A DNA stretch of 64,000 nt from Cristatella mucedo. Taxonomy: Eukaryota > Bryozoa > Phylactolaemata > Cristatellidae. A program made the position numbers and the translations under genes. Positions 1-11,708 of the stretch are shown one piece after another. The stretch lies in NCBI GenBank assembly GCA_009760855.2, contig WPIO01000014.1, forward strand, positions 2,106,001-2,170,000. Reading direction: 5' to 3'. Position 1 is the first letter of the stretch. Every line of letters begins with the position of its first letter. The notes under the pieces are model-generated. The model did not search any database. It saw only the letters and a program-made list of their open reading frames with translations, and was not told the DNA's origin.

Positions 1-165
1 AGGAATAATCACTTAATAGCAGGATACATAGAGCTGGGCAAGTGATGCCTCCCAAATAAAACAATAGACATAACTAGAGAATGGCCGATGCAAGCATGTG
101 GTATGGCATCACCAGAGGTAGATGCCATTCGGAACAAAATCTCAGTCTATACATAATATTCATCT

Positions 166-524
166 TCACCTAATACATGCAATCCTGACTAGAAACAAGA
201 ACCAGCAATACCATTACAATATATGATATGACATCCTAAAGAACATGCAAGCATGCACGTGTAGCAGAAAGCAGAGCCCAGTGAACCACTGCCGAGCTTC
301 GATAACAATGACAGTTGGCTGTACTCACCAGAAGCTAAGCAGTCCGGCATCTTGTGGAAACCTGTCGATGTGGAGACAGATGGCTGTTCGCTATCGTCGA
401 CAGTCTTATCTGGTAGCACAGGCAGCTCTTTGAGGCCCAGACTGTCGTCTGTTTCGATGCTGCCCTTGTGCAAAGGGCTAGCCAAGCTCGACATAATCAT
501 GGCAGTCAGGATGACAGGAAACAT
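166..524 (-). CDS. Candidate two-exon small secreted peptide
   Basis: I do not recognise this protein. Exon 1 would be 524-329: an ATG opens a hydrophobic stretch (MFPVILTAMIMSSLASPLHK) that looks like a signal peptide, followed by an acidic, Ser/Thr/Pro-rich segment. It ends at a good donor (TCTG|GTGAGT, phase 1). A good acceptor lies 140 bp on (pyrimidine-rich, ending TTTCTAG at 189). Joining there adds VRIACIR and a TGA at 168-166, giving about 72 aa. A TATATA motif lies 107 bp upstream of the ATG. Against it: no homology that I can name, no poly(A) signal seen before the window edge, and short ORFs are common here. It could also be the first exon of a larger gene leaving the window. Confidence 0.3.
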
Positions 525-630
525 TGATTAGGTAGAAGAACTCGAGTACAACTCTGCTGTAATGCCGTGAAGCCTTTTGAGACCAACCAAGAGGATTCAG
601 CCAAAGGTGTTGCAACAGCCGATTGGGCAC

Positions 631-637
631 TATATAG
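631..637 (-). promoter_or_regulatory. TATA-like box upstream of candidate peptide
   Basis: On the minus strand this reads GGCTATATAGTGC, about 107 bp upstream of the ATG at 524. It would suit a TATA promoter only if the peptide candidate is real. Confidence 0.25.
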
Positions 638-639
638 CC

Positions 640-2924
640 TTAATCGTGACATTGACGAATGGTGGTAGGCGGTGCCGGGAGCTGAGGCCAAGCTCTGTGG
701 GCTCTCCTTTAGGGATACCAAGGGCAGACGTCTTAGGCAGCAACAGGCAGGTGTGAATTCCACCAATTAGCAAGACAGGGAGCAGGCACGTCTATGGCTC
801 CTCCTACCACTGCCTGATGCTCCTGATTGGAGGCCACGGTGACTGTGCCAGTGGTGTAGCTGACCTATCAACGTCCATTCTTTACCAATTGTTGGCTTCC
901 TGCTTAATGTTAGTGAGCAGTGGATTACAATACCTACATCCTCTGGTGGCCCAGTTAGCAGACTCAGTCGTAGTCGCAAACAGCTTAATGCACTGCTGCA
1001 TTGTTTCTATACACATTCTCCACATGTAATCTACACATTAGCCCTGTCCTGCACATAACATAAGGAACTGAGCTTAACAAATTGCACATGAAACTGTATC
1101 AGCTAAGCACAAGCAACTGGCACAGTCCCTTGCCTAGAAATGCAGGACATTACACTCATAATGGCCAATTCATTTTGGCAAAGGAGACTTCTCTTAAACA
1201 GATGTAGATAATACTCCAGTCAACCAAGCGCTTAAATAAGTATCGGGTGTTTAAGGCTCTTCGAGCAATGCCAAAGCACCATTTGATATTAAGTGATGGC
1301 TGTGCACACATTTACAACTCGGAGCAATCGCTGAAGACGGTAAGATGAAGTATCTTACGGAAATTGGATTATTTGAGTGCTGAGACAAATCACATTAGTT
1401 ACAACTTTGCCAGCAACACTAGTGCAGCTAAAAGCAAATGTCAGAGATGCCAGAGTATTGCCTTCGTAGCTTGGGGGCCATCCAATCAAGCCACGGGCAC
1501 CAGCGCACGGGCACCTCAGGAGCTTCGATCATGGTCAGCTTCCCTGCCACAGTGACAATGCCTCGCAGTGACTAGAAAAACAAGCTTTGCAGTTGAACCG
1601 TTTGATCAATTCCAGCATTGCCACTCTGTATTAGCTTTAGTTTGACCTAAGTGCTACCAGTTTATCGACAGCGGCAGCGTTTGTAACAAAGCTTGCTTAC
1701 ATTAAGCCACCAGCATTCCCATCTTTTGTGCAAACATATGGATGTGACGTCAAAAGGCCATAAGTTATTGGTTCTTGCTAAGTTTTCGTTAGTACACTCA
1801 AAGTATAACGTTATCGGTGAGCAAGCTATGATAGGCACACACACCATAACTGAGAAAAAATTAGAAGCATTCAGCTTAGAAGACCGACCATCTAAGAGAG
1901 TAGCACATGAAGTAGCAGAAAAAACAGAAGGCATGAAACGCCAGAATAGGCAAGAGAAGAATAGACAGTATCCTTGCACAAAAATAGTACAATTAAGTCT
2001 CAAAGTATGTGTGCAGGACAAACCATTAAAACCGTAACAGTGAAATGAAGGTCAATTTGTAGCTCTAAAAAGATAATGAGGTTACTATTGATGTGACATA
2101 CTTATTTATAAATCACAAACGCTTCATAGCTGCCTCATTTCGGCTCCTGATGATGCAATTCGTCGAGAAAAAATATCGAAGCTTCGAGTTCAGATCATGA
2201 ACAAGGGTATCGGAACATGGCCTAAGCTATTGGCTTTGCTAAATAAGGCTCTTTAAAAGTGTCTACACTAAGTAGCTTTAAGATAAGAATCTTGTACAAA
2301 GGTGCGAGGGCAGGAAACGAATCAGACTAACACTCAGAAGCAGCTGGCAGACACATGCTGAGCCACTTCAGCTAATCCTCATAGTACCACAGTAGCCGTG
2401 GTAGTGGCTAACCAATTTGAGCAGACTGAGACAGACGAGCCGGTCTAAGCTAAATGATAAGAGTTTATTACTTTTCAACAGCTTAATTTACAGTGTAGCA
2501 GTGTGCCAAGTAAATTTCATAACTCGGCCAATACTTGACAAGTTGAACTTTTTCAAGTGCAAGTTCAGCTCTGCTTTTACATAACTGCAAGAGTTTGTTT
2601 CTGATTTCTGATTCGGTTGGTTAGTTTTGCTACACATGTAAATGATTGCTGCTAATAAACGTCAAGGATGTTTAATTACTTGTGTAGCAAAGAATTATCG
2701 AGCCAAAATCAAAAGTTAACTCCTGTAATGGACAAGCTTGGCTGAAACTCATATTGAAAATTTTCCGTTGATCTGCTTGCGTTGATCGAGTTATGGAATT
2801 CATAAGGTACATGGCTACACTGCAAGTGAATACGTTTCAAAATCACGAGCATGTATGTACCTTTTACCCTTAACAATTGATTACCAGAAGGCTGAAAAGA
2901 GTGAGAGCGCCAAATAGTTTTTTT
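640..2924. other. Stretch with no recognisable gene
   Basis: Only short ORFs without protein-family features, and no repeat that I could match elsewhere in the window. I see nothing supportable here. Confidence 0.5.
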
Positions 2925-3522
2925 CTTCACCAGCACCCGACTTTTTTGTAGTAAAACTCGGGATCAAAGGAATGTACTTCAGCCGAACAGAGGGCTCGAG
3001 TGCACAAGTATCGGGGAGTGCACAAGTATCAGCGACCCTGTTTTTTTGTGATGTGTGTGCAGTATGCATCCAGCCTTCAAATATTAGACCGAAGCACAAA
3101 GAGTAAATGCACTCGATTAACATGATGCCTTTCACCATAGTGTTTTCATAAACTAGTGTCAATACGACTTACCAAAGGGGTCAGGCAGAGCGGGTCATTT
3201 TCAAGGTGCTGTAAAATTGGAGTATCTGCTATTTTTTTATGAATTTTAGTGACCAAAGACACAATCTGTCATTATTTTTCTGTTGTATACACTAGTTTAT
3301 GAAAACACTATGGTGAAAGGCATCATGTTAATCGAGTGCATTTACTCTTTGTGCTTCGGTCTAATATTTGAAGGCTGGATGCATACTGCACACACATCAC
3401 AAAAAACAGGGTCGCTGATACTTGTGCACTCCCCGATACTTGTGCACTCGAGCCCTCTGTTCGGCTGAAGTACATTCCTTTGATCCCGAGTTTTACTATA
3501 AAAAAGTCGGGTGCTGGTGAAG
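2925..3522. repeat. Near-perfect 234-bp inverted repeat (snap-back)
   Basis: The left arm 2925-3159 and right arm 3289-3522 are reverse complements. By eye they differ by one substitution and one base in a T run. The spacer is about 129 bp. Both arms contain a doubled GTGCACAAGTATC motif. The matching ORFs on opposite strands come only from this symmetry. Beyond 3522 the right copy continues to about 3570 into sequence that matches, inverted, the heads of the repeats at 3822 and 5655. The structure is therefore probably two copies of one interspersed repeat in opposite orientation. A transcript across it would fold into a long double-stranded hairpin. Confidence 0.85.
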
Positions 3523-3821
3523 GCCGAACACACGGCCTCAGACGCCTGTCGGTATCGCTCCATTATCGTTCAATGGGGGTTCAAACTAGGCGAGTGACTA
3601 GGCCACTAAACAGCCCCAAACGAGGATAAGTCAAAAAAGTACTTCACTGGCCTGAAAGTTTGCATGGGGTCGCTATCTTCTTGCAAAATGTAACGACCCC
3701 CAAATACAGTATTTGAGCTTTGAAACCCGGCTTTCTTGACGGACAATAACTAGAATAAAGACTTTCTGACATGTCCTTGCTTGATGCTGGACCCCCTAGC
3801 CCAGCCACTCACCTGATTTGA

Positions 3822-4260
3822 ACCCGATGACCACGGAGCAATACCGACAGGCAGCTGAGGCAGGGAGTTCGACCTACACCAGAAGCCGACCTTTTCAATT
3901 TAACTCGGGATCAGCAGAATGTGCAGCAGGAACACTGCCGAAGCTGGTGGCATCTATCCCAGACCAGAAAAGGGAAAAGATAATGTCATGAAGAATCTAG
4001 GTCAGACGACATCACACTGAACACACACATACCAGAATCACATTTGTTTGTTTTTTGGGCTGTCATTAAATATTTTCCCATGCTTTGCTTATTTTTAGTA
4101 CGCCTTGCATAGTGAAAAACCTCTTATTGCCTAAACAAATTTACAGCCACAGCAGCAGCGGCCTTACTTCAAGGATTTTTGCGCGAGTGTGTGTGTGCAC
4201 GTGTGCAGGTATGTATATATATATGTATACATGTTTGCACATATCCATGCACATACAGTG
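3822..4260 (+). repeat. Interspersed repeat, family R, copy 2
   Basis: Collinear with 5655-6100. Shared landmarks in order are the GACAGGC-GCTGAGGC head, a TTCGACCTACACCA block, ACTCGGGATCA, CACACATACC, TTGGGCTGTC, TTTTCCCATGC, CAGCAGC and a CA/TG/TA-rich tail. It is diverged, so it is an old copy. The arms of the inverted repeat at 2925-3522 match its first part. The TTCGACCT block resembles a Pol III B box, so a SINE origin is possible but unproven. Confidence 0.6.
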
Positions 4261-4689
4261 GTGGCCCAAACAATCAAAGCACCCAAGAAATAAACAAAAA
4301 TGTGAAACGCTGTTTTATAAAATTGATTATGCAAAAGTACTACTACAAGATAAGTTAGGTTAATGAGAAGCAATGCACGTGCCAAATCGTGCATGCCGCC
4401 ACCTTGATTAGCCTACCACGAGCAAAAAACATGCAAAATTAACTAGTTTGGGGTTCCATGTGGGTATGCAACAGCTGTGGTTTCCGGAAGGATAGTTTTT
4501 GGTAGCTCAATAAGCAAATGGTGAAGTAAGAATTATTTTATATGACATGCACCCCCGTTTAGAAAAATACATCTCAACGACTGTGTCTGGCACTAATACA
4601 AAATGTTAAAGGTTTGAGACTTCTTGTTTTGTGCATGTGCAGGACATGGAAAATCACTTTGGTCGACAGGGAATATGTTCAGCTGTTTA

Positions 4690-5345
4690 GACTAGGTTAA
4701 GGGTCGGATCCATTGGACTGCTAAGGATTGGGGTATACAGTTGTATGGAGTGACAAAAGCCAATTCACACTCCTTTCGAACTGCAAGTGAAGGCAAGTGC
4801 AAGTTCGTCAGCAACCAAACGAAGCCTACTCGCCTAAATTCTAGCAGCCTACGGTCAAGTTCGGGGGTAGGGGAGGTGTCATGGTATGGAGATGCTGTAG
4901 CAGAAATGGCATTAGAGTCCTGAATCGTATACGAAGCATCTTGACCCGAGATGCTTATTTAGACTTTATTCTTGACTTCAGACTACGTAGTGCGATGGCA
5001 CTTCGTAGACTGGATTATATTTTCCAATACGAAAAGGACCCAAGTCTTACCTCTGCCAAAGTTAAGTGTCTTTTTAACAATTTGTCCGAGTTCGGTTATT
5101 CTCCTACGACGTCTATGGAATGGTCGAGTCAGTCTCTGGACCGTAACCCAATCGAACATTTATAGGAAGTGATCAAGCGATGTATACAGCAGCTGACCGT
5201 CAGTATCATATTTGCTGATGTGCTTTTTGAACACTTGCACCCAGCCTGGGGTAACATAAACGCCGATTGTTGCTAGCTTTTAATCAGTACCAAGCCTGCA
5301 AGGGTTCGACGGGTCTCTGCAAATAGGGAGGTGCCAAGTTGCTTA
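4690..5345 (+). mobile_element. Degenerate Tc1/mariner transposase fragment
   Basis: Conceptual translation across several frames gives Tc1-type transposase landmarks in the right order: a QPNEAYSP-like strand near 4820, GGVMVW near 4870, then SQSLDRNPIEHL near 5130, which is the final catalytic Glu region of a DDE domain. Frameshifts and stops break every frame and no full ORF remains. The second catalytic Asp region (usually NDPKHT) is altered. No terminal inverted repeats were found. It shares the RPNEAY-type motif with the element at 19480-20696, so both probably belong to one Tc1 clade. Confidence 0.7.
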
Positions 5346-5654
5346 AATTAATAAACTGAGCATGATAAGTGATAATTGCAGGAAGCTATTGATATTTCTA
5401 GTTAGATCTATTGTGCTCAGTTTAGCTGTCAGCAACATTCGGTAATTTCCTCAAAATGCAGGCGAGTAGGCAGTCGTCATGGAGGCTACTCCAGCCGTCC
5501 AAATACTTTTGCATATGAGTGTTCCCATACGTTTGTAAGTATGTATGTATGCAAGCATGTATGCAAACCAACAACAACTTGAGTAAAGCACTTTTTTTGA
5601 TGAATCCGTGGGTGGTGGTGATGCAGTGGCCCGGCGCGTGATCCCAACCCATAG

Positions 5655-6100
5655 AACGTCTATGGGACCACAGGCGGCTGAGGCGGGTGTTTGACCTACA
5701 CCACTAGACGACCTTTTCAGTAAAACTCAGGCATTGTGGAATGTGCTATAGCAGATGAAACAACTTAGAAGCTTGTGGCCTCTTTGCCTGGCCAGATAAG
5801 GGAGGCCATACAGAATCATGTAGGCGACGTCACACTAAGTGCACACATACCTGCAGCACATGATTGTCTTTGGGCTGACTGTAAATACTTTCCCATGCAG
5901 CACACAACTTTAGCATGCCTGGCTGGGATCATAGAAATCCTCTTATAACCCGAGCGAAGTGGTGGCCACAGCAGCTCGTGCCACACTGTTAGGACCGATT
6001 TGCGACTGAGTATACATGTCTGCATGCAAGCATACATATTCACATACACATACATGTGCAAGCACGTGCACGTGTGTGCACGCACACATAAAGCACGACA
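5655..6100 (+). repeat. Interspersed repeat, family R, copy 3
   Basis: Diverged direct repeat of 3822-4260, with the same order of landmarks (GCTGAGGCGGGTGTTTGACC, CTACACCA, AACTCAGGCA, CACACATACC, TTGGGCTGAC, TTTCCCATGC, CAGCAGC) and the same CA/TG-rich 3' tail. It is not coding. Confidence 0.6.
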
Positions 6101-6109
6101 ACAGCAAGA

Positions 6110-8700
6110 TGTGGCCATTTGGCACCAAATTCCAAACACACGTAGCAGGTGTGAGTGTGACCTTTTAACACTGAGCTACATCTTACGCCACAGAGATGGT
6201 TTGCATACAAATAGTTGGGGCATGTTTTAAAAATCAAAATGTCTGCATAACTAACTTCGGAAGGAGACGTGACACTGACAGCAGCTTCGAAAAAAATCCA
6301 TGAAGCTAGGGCTGCCAGGGGGGGGGCTTGAGTGCAGTCAGACAAGGGACACATTGATCAGCTAGCCACACACGATGGCCAAGTAGTAAATTATCTCTGC
6401 TGACCACGACTGCAACCACTCAGGCTAATGTGATGACCGTGCTGACCGAAGGAAGGAGAGAGCAGGTGCCAGCAACAGCTGTCAGCCATACAGCTAAACA
6501 AGGTGACTGCAGGAGGTGCACCAGGCATTCACTAGCTGTAGTCAAGGAAGCCTTAGCATAGACCTTGGCACACAATGGTTCAAAAATCCACCCCGTGGGT
6601 CAAACATCAGCACAGCTGCTAACCACGTGACAGTACATTGCACTCAAAGTTGACTGAGGCAATCGCCTGATTGTAAGAACCATTTATCATACACCCACGA
6701 GCATAAGTAGACGAGTTTTTCGTGTTGAAAGAGTAGCCGAGCAGACAAGCTAGCATAGCACTCATGGGATACACTGGCTGACTGCAACACAAGTGCTGGG
6801 CTCAGCCTATGCAAACAAAGACCATACACTGCTACTTTCTTGACAGTCGCGACCTCTACGATGCTTTGTAAGACCGTCATTCATTAATCGTTAACGTTAT
6901 TGCTCCCGACTACTTCTACTAGTAAGTTGCTAAAGGTCTAAACTCGTACAGATGTCGGTCACAATTTCAAAACCTACACTTCGAAGAAGAGTAGGTTTAG
7001 CTTGTATGTGCTGAAGTGTTTATGAGTGTTGGGTCACTAATCGCATCTGGACAAAAAAGGACACGACGATAAATATGGTTGAAAGCAGTGTAAGAAACTC
7101 CAAAAAGTGCAGCCAACTGTACCATAACTCCTAAAGTACTTTACAAGACATCCAAATGCAAGTTCGTTCACGTTTACAATAAACAAAATCTGTGGCGCAC
7201 AGAGCTGGTAAGGCTCTGCCGATGCACAATTTTAATTTTGCCCACTTGTGCAATATAAAATCGTATTGATTTTATTTTGCAACAACGTTCTTTACCAAAG
7301 ACGGACCCTCCCCTTAGGACTAACCAGGTACTGTAACATTCTCCTAAGCCATGGTTCACATACAGTATTGCAGGTGGCGATGGTAACGTACGCATGCAGT
7401 CGTCACTAGTGATATCAGCACACAGCAATATTGAGTCTTCTGATGCTCCACGGGAGTGGAGCAGGAGCCAGGAAACAACTGCGCCTAGCCTCGTGGGTCA
7501 AGAGTCAGCTTCTCCTTAGAGGAAGAGCTAGAGACTAAATACTAGCTAACCAAGAGTGTGTTGCAGAAACAATATGCCTGCAGCAACTTTCACGGGCTCA
7601 CTGCCAGATGATGCAAGCTCCTAGTCAAGCTCGGTCCCAATCTGGGCGGTCTAGCCCAGCAATCACACGGATGAGCATCCCACATGAACTATGTGGGCAC
7701 CGCTGTGATTGTAAGCTAATCTAGCCTAGCACTGATACCCGACAAACCACTGACAGTCGGCTGCTAAAGAAACCCTGTTAAGACTAAATTAGTTTATATC
7801 GCCCACACAGTGCTTCGCACCAGGGGGGTATCAAAATAAGTGTCCTACAACACAGCTAGAGAGCTAATTCCCAGTGGAGCACACTAAACGTGTATATGGA
7901 TTTGGGAAGCAAAGCGCTGTCAATAGCAGGCTTTCTGCACCAGTGAAATTTACAGCAGCACAAACATTACATAGGAGACGACGGCTATCGCCTCGGACCA
8001 GAGCCACAGTAAAGCAGTAGCATAGTCTGGGCTTACCTACAGCAGCAGGAACAAGCTAAGCAGAACCAGTGACACGGCAATTTATAGGAATTTGAAAACA
8101 TTCCAATTGTACCCTAGCCTGTCCTAAGATAATCTTAAAATAGATTCAATGAGCATCATCAAAGCTCAACCATGGAGCCTTGAGCGTACATTCCTGCTTA
8201 CTACCACCAACGCTTCTACCAACAACAGTCACGGTGGAGCCAGGATTGTGATCTAGGAAGGGGTCAAGATCTGCAGAGTTTTTATGCAGGCAAGAGCCGA
8301 AACATTTTCATGTGGGCAGGGCTAGATCAGCAACTGGTGAAAAATCATGGTGCATAATCAGTGTTTATTCGGTTCCAACTCGCTGGTTTCTCATCGAGCG
8401 GAATTAAGACATTCTGTCGTCTGCGACGGTCGACAGTCGGTGGGTGCAAGAATAGGGGCAGGCCTAGACCGATGTGCCCAGCCGTTGGTGATGCCCCCTG
8501 CCCCCATCTGACTCTGCCACTGTCTGCTACCCTATAATCTCTAATTATCTTACAGTGCAGTAATAGAGCAAACCTGTCACAGTGCCTCAGAATTGCAATA
8601 ACACCACCAAATGACCAGATACTCTAATTGCCAATAGCTCTTACATTTCAGACAAGGAATATTGCTAGAGAGAGAGTCAGTCCATTGCTCTACAACATCT
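6110..8700. other. Stretch with no recognisable gene
   Basis: No conserved protein motif, RNA gene or matched repeat was seen on either strand. The ORFs are short and unremarkable. Confidence 0.5.
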
Positions 8701-8710
8701 TCTAAATTAA

Positions 8711-8852
8711 ATTAAATAATTCATTTATATAGCGCCCCAAGAGAACTTAATATCTACTCAGGCGCTTCACATATGCCTCGGGGCTCGAGCCCATGACCTC
8801 AGTCAGACCTTGGTCGGGGCGAGCACCTTAACCGCTAGACCATCTTCTATGA
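8711..8852 (-). mobile_element. tRNA-derived SINE, family A
   Basis: Read on the minus strand: a tRNA-like head with a GGTTAAGGTGCTCGCC box and a GGGCTCGAGCCC box (Pol III A-box and B-box like), then GTGAAGCGCCTGAGTAG and an AAGTTCTCTTGGGGCGCTAT tail. The same unit recurs at 12348, 16520, 20900, 58816 (minus) and 13040, 40741, 59510 (plus). The 3' tail matches the end of the LINE copies in this window. Confidence 0.8.
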
Positions 8853-8859
8853 CAAGTAA

Positions 8860-11670
8860 CAACAGAATGCACTATCAAGTCGAGCCACAGCACGGTGTTA
8901 GTTGATGCCTGCAGCCTGCAGAAAAAGTCGACTTGCCGCCTCAGTCCTGTTCACTCACTGCCCTACCTTTGCCAAGCCTAATGGATGGCTACAACCCCCA
9001 TCCCAGCCCCCCACCCAGTGAGCAGCACCGGTCCTGGCACTCTTCGCCTGAACGAACGCATATGTGAAGGTGCAGCACACACCTGCTCATTCATGTCAGC
9101 AGTATTCAGTATTTAAAAAGAATATTGTATTTCAGTATTTAAATAGAAATATATAGGGGCCGATAGCTCAGAGGAGGAATCTTAGCAAAAGCATTCGAAG
9201 TGCATTGCAATTCAGGTATGCAGATAAACGTGAGAGCGCACACGCATACGCAGCAATTTACCTGAAAGTAACTGTCAGGCAAACAGACAATTCAAAAAGA
9301 ACTAAACATATAATAAGGGTTATAATTAACATATATGCAGCTAAACTAGCAGTAGTCGGATTTAGACAACCCCACCACAGCTTTGCAAAGGCTATCATAC
9401 CACCGTGAAGAAAGGAAATATTTGTTAACCTAAGAAGCTGAATGGGAGGCAAACGTCCCAACCATATAACGTCACAAACAATTGCAAGAATGAATGCAGC
9501 TTTTCTCATTACCAAAAGTACGAAGCAGGTCCAAAATAGAAACTGGCTTTCAACAAGAAAGGTGGGTATACAAATTAGAATGCAAACACGGTTAGAATTT
9601 ATAAGTTTTGTCACAATAAAAAACCATGACCCGAGGCATAAAATGAATAACGATTTACATGGCATAAGCAATCCAGCAAGGTGATTAGGGCATTTAGGTA
9701 TCAGCTAATATGACAGTGTGTGAAAGAAAGTCTGAAATGGTGAAAAAGAAATGAGACCGTGCAAGCCTGCACAGCAGCCCAGAAAAAACAAGTATGATGT
9801 AATACATATATGAGGTATCAATCCAGTGCGAATGTCAAAACTATGTATAATGTCAGTTCAGCTGGCCGGTTGCTTGCAGTGTTAGTATAACAAAATCCTA
9901 TAGCCAGTGGGGATGCCAAGCCCCCCTCCCATTTAACACACTACAAGCAATAACTAAGGACCTCAATATAACTCATGAGCACTATTTAAATTGCCAGCAG
10001 TCGTTCTGTTAGGCTGGTAGGGTGGGATAAAATCTCTCCCAGACTTGTGCGAAGTCTTTCAATTTCATGGGTGGGAACCAAGGCAAGATTTTTCCTTAAC
10101 TCTTCCAATAGGTTGCCTGGACTACCAGACCCCCCTTTCAAATCCCATTCACAATCACATTGGTCTGACGGTTAATGCTCACCTGACCCCTATTTTCAAG
10201 TTGCTCTCCATCCTACTTGGCCAACCCCTCTACCCCACATTCTTCTATGGAGGCTTACGAGTACTAGTTCAGTTCTTACTACTGCAGGGTGGGTGGGTGT
10301 GGTGGGAATTTGCATGACACTTGGACTCTATTCAAGTGCACTGTTATCCACGAAAACTTAAGGGACTTGCCCAGTCCTGAGATAACCGAATACCAGACTC
10401 ACTGGTGGATACCTAAACTTGAGGTGCACAATACTTCTCCATACTCGATCGTACGTTACCCCTACCAATAAGAAGCAAGAATAAAGCCCTGTCATTCTTT
10501 CAGCCCCAGCAGACGAGTCCAAGTACAAGACAGAAGCACATAGTGCCATGCAAACAAAAATGCATCTGCATCTAGCAATAGCCAATAGAAAACGTTGCAA
10601 GTCAACTGCACTGTATCGACACAGAGTAACCCATTGACAGTCACCGCCTTAATATTACTACTCTGGTCAAGTCTCCAGTACTGCACAAGAAAGTAAGTAT
10701 ACACTATGGTCCTTGCATAACAGTGTCTCCTGTCGGGCCAGGCAGTGCATGTCAGTACATGACTCCATCTGCTTTCTATTGAATCCGAAGAATGGGTCGT
10801 ACAGCTCCTGAAGCTGAGCAAGCTAATTCCAAAGATTCTTGGCAAGTCGCTGGTGGTATCAAGTATCCTACGTCACTCCAATTACGGTGCACACTGAGTA
10901 TGTCAATGGTAACCAGCTGAATGCAGTCAGTTAAAGGGCTAGCCAATGAAGCCCTCACCTTGTTTGGTCTGCTTCCCTGACACAGGTCAGGTTTAGTGGC
11001 TATGCAATGTGGCATGCTGCTGTCAGCATCCAAACCAGTATTGCTCCATTGCTTGTCCCTCCTCCGAATTAATCGGACAACCTTTATCGTCACTAACTAG
11101 TGGAAAAGGACCCCAGTTCAAGTAAAATCTCATACATACAAATAATGCCATCTCACATGAGCAACGTACTGATAAAGCAGCAGGCCACTCTGAAACCTAA
11201 GGCCTGCATATGGCCTAGCTCTTTCGTACCTAGTTGAACTGCTACATAAAATCAGCCCCCTACCGATACCTTCCTTTAATTTACGATTGTATGCACCAAC
11301 CAATCTTACTCAGCAGTGACTTGACTGTAGACCTAGTTCCACAATTTCGGCATAATGTTTCAGGCTACCCCTCAAATATTTCAGTCATACTGCTGACTTA
11401 TCCTTCATTTCACGTTATGACCCACAGAATGCACATTGAAAATGATGTAGAGAACTATCTAACAGAACTACCATTTAGTCATCAGGTCTCGGCAAAGTAA
11501 GTGAAAGGTTTACTTAAGCATGATATGCCCATTACTAAATTAAGGCCACGTATGCAAGAATTACATTGCTTGCTATCTAAAAGCAACTAAGCAAATATTA
11601 AGTCACGATCGGTCGTTGTTCACAAACCGTAAGCAAACAAACATATCCACCAGCTCTCATCACCAAATCA
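8860..11670. other. Mostly featureless stretch downstream of GPN3
   Basis: It holds the tRNA-like remnant at 9153 and a 137-codon hydrophobic ORF on the minus strand (9671-9258) that I cannot link to any family or to splice sites. Otherwise nothing is supportable. Confidence 0.4.
9153..9226 (+). other. tRNA-like remnant
   Basis: GGGGCCGATAGCTCAGAGG resembles a tRNA 5' end with an A box (TAGCTCAGAGG). No convincing T-arm (GGTTCRANTCC) or closing acceptor stem follows, so it is not a functional tRNA. It could be a decayed tRNA or SINE head. Confidence 0.3.
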
Positions 11671-11675
11671 TTTAT

Positions 11676-11708
11676 TTAGCTCCTATCGCCATTCAAATCG
11701 TCATCACC
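11676..11708 (-). other. GPN3: Proposed terminal exon of GPN3
   Basis: The acceptor GGATAG is followed in phase 0 by ten codons ([10 protein letters not shown]) and TAA, which overlaps an AATAAA poly(A) signal. GPN3 proteins usually end in an acidic tail, which fits. The upstream in-frame TAG forces the exon to start exactly here. The weak point is the purine-rich sequence before the AG. Confidence 0.65.

Noticed and set aside
147..188. Short acidic peptide ending DEYYV, tested as the last GPN3 exon
   Set aside because: It fits in phase but is over 12 kb from exon 7; the 11708-11676 exon is much nearer, acidic, and followed by AATAAA.
2881..3468. Two ORFs on opposite strands encoding the same peptide (TLVYENTMVKGIMLIECIYS)
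   Set aside because: Identical because of the inverted repeat. No homology or codon evidence for a protein.
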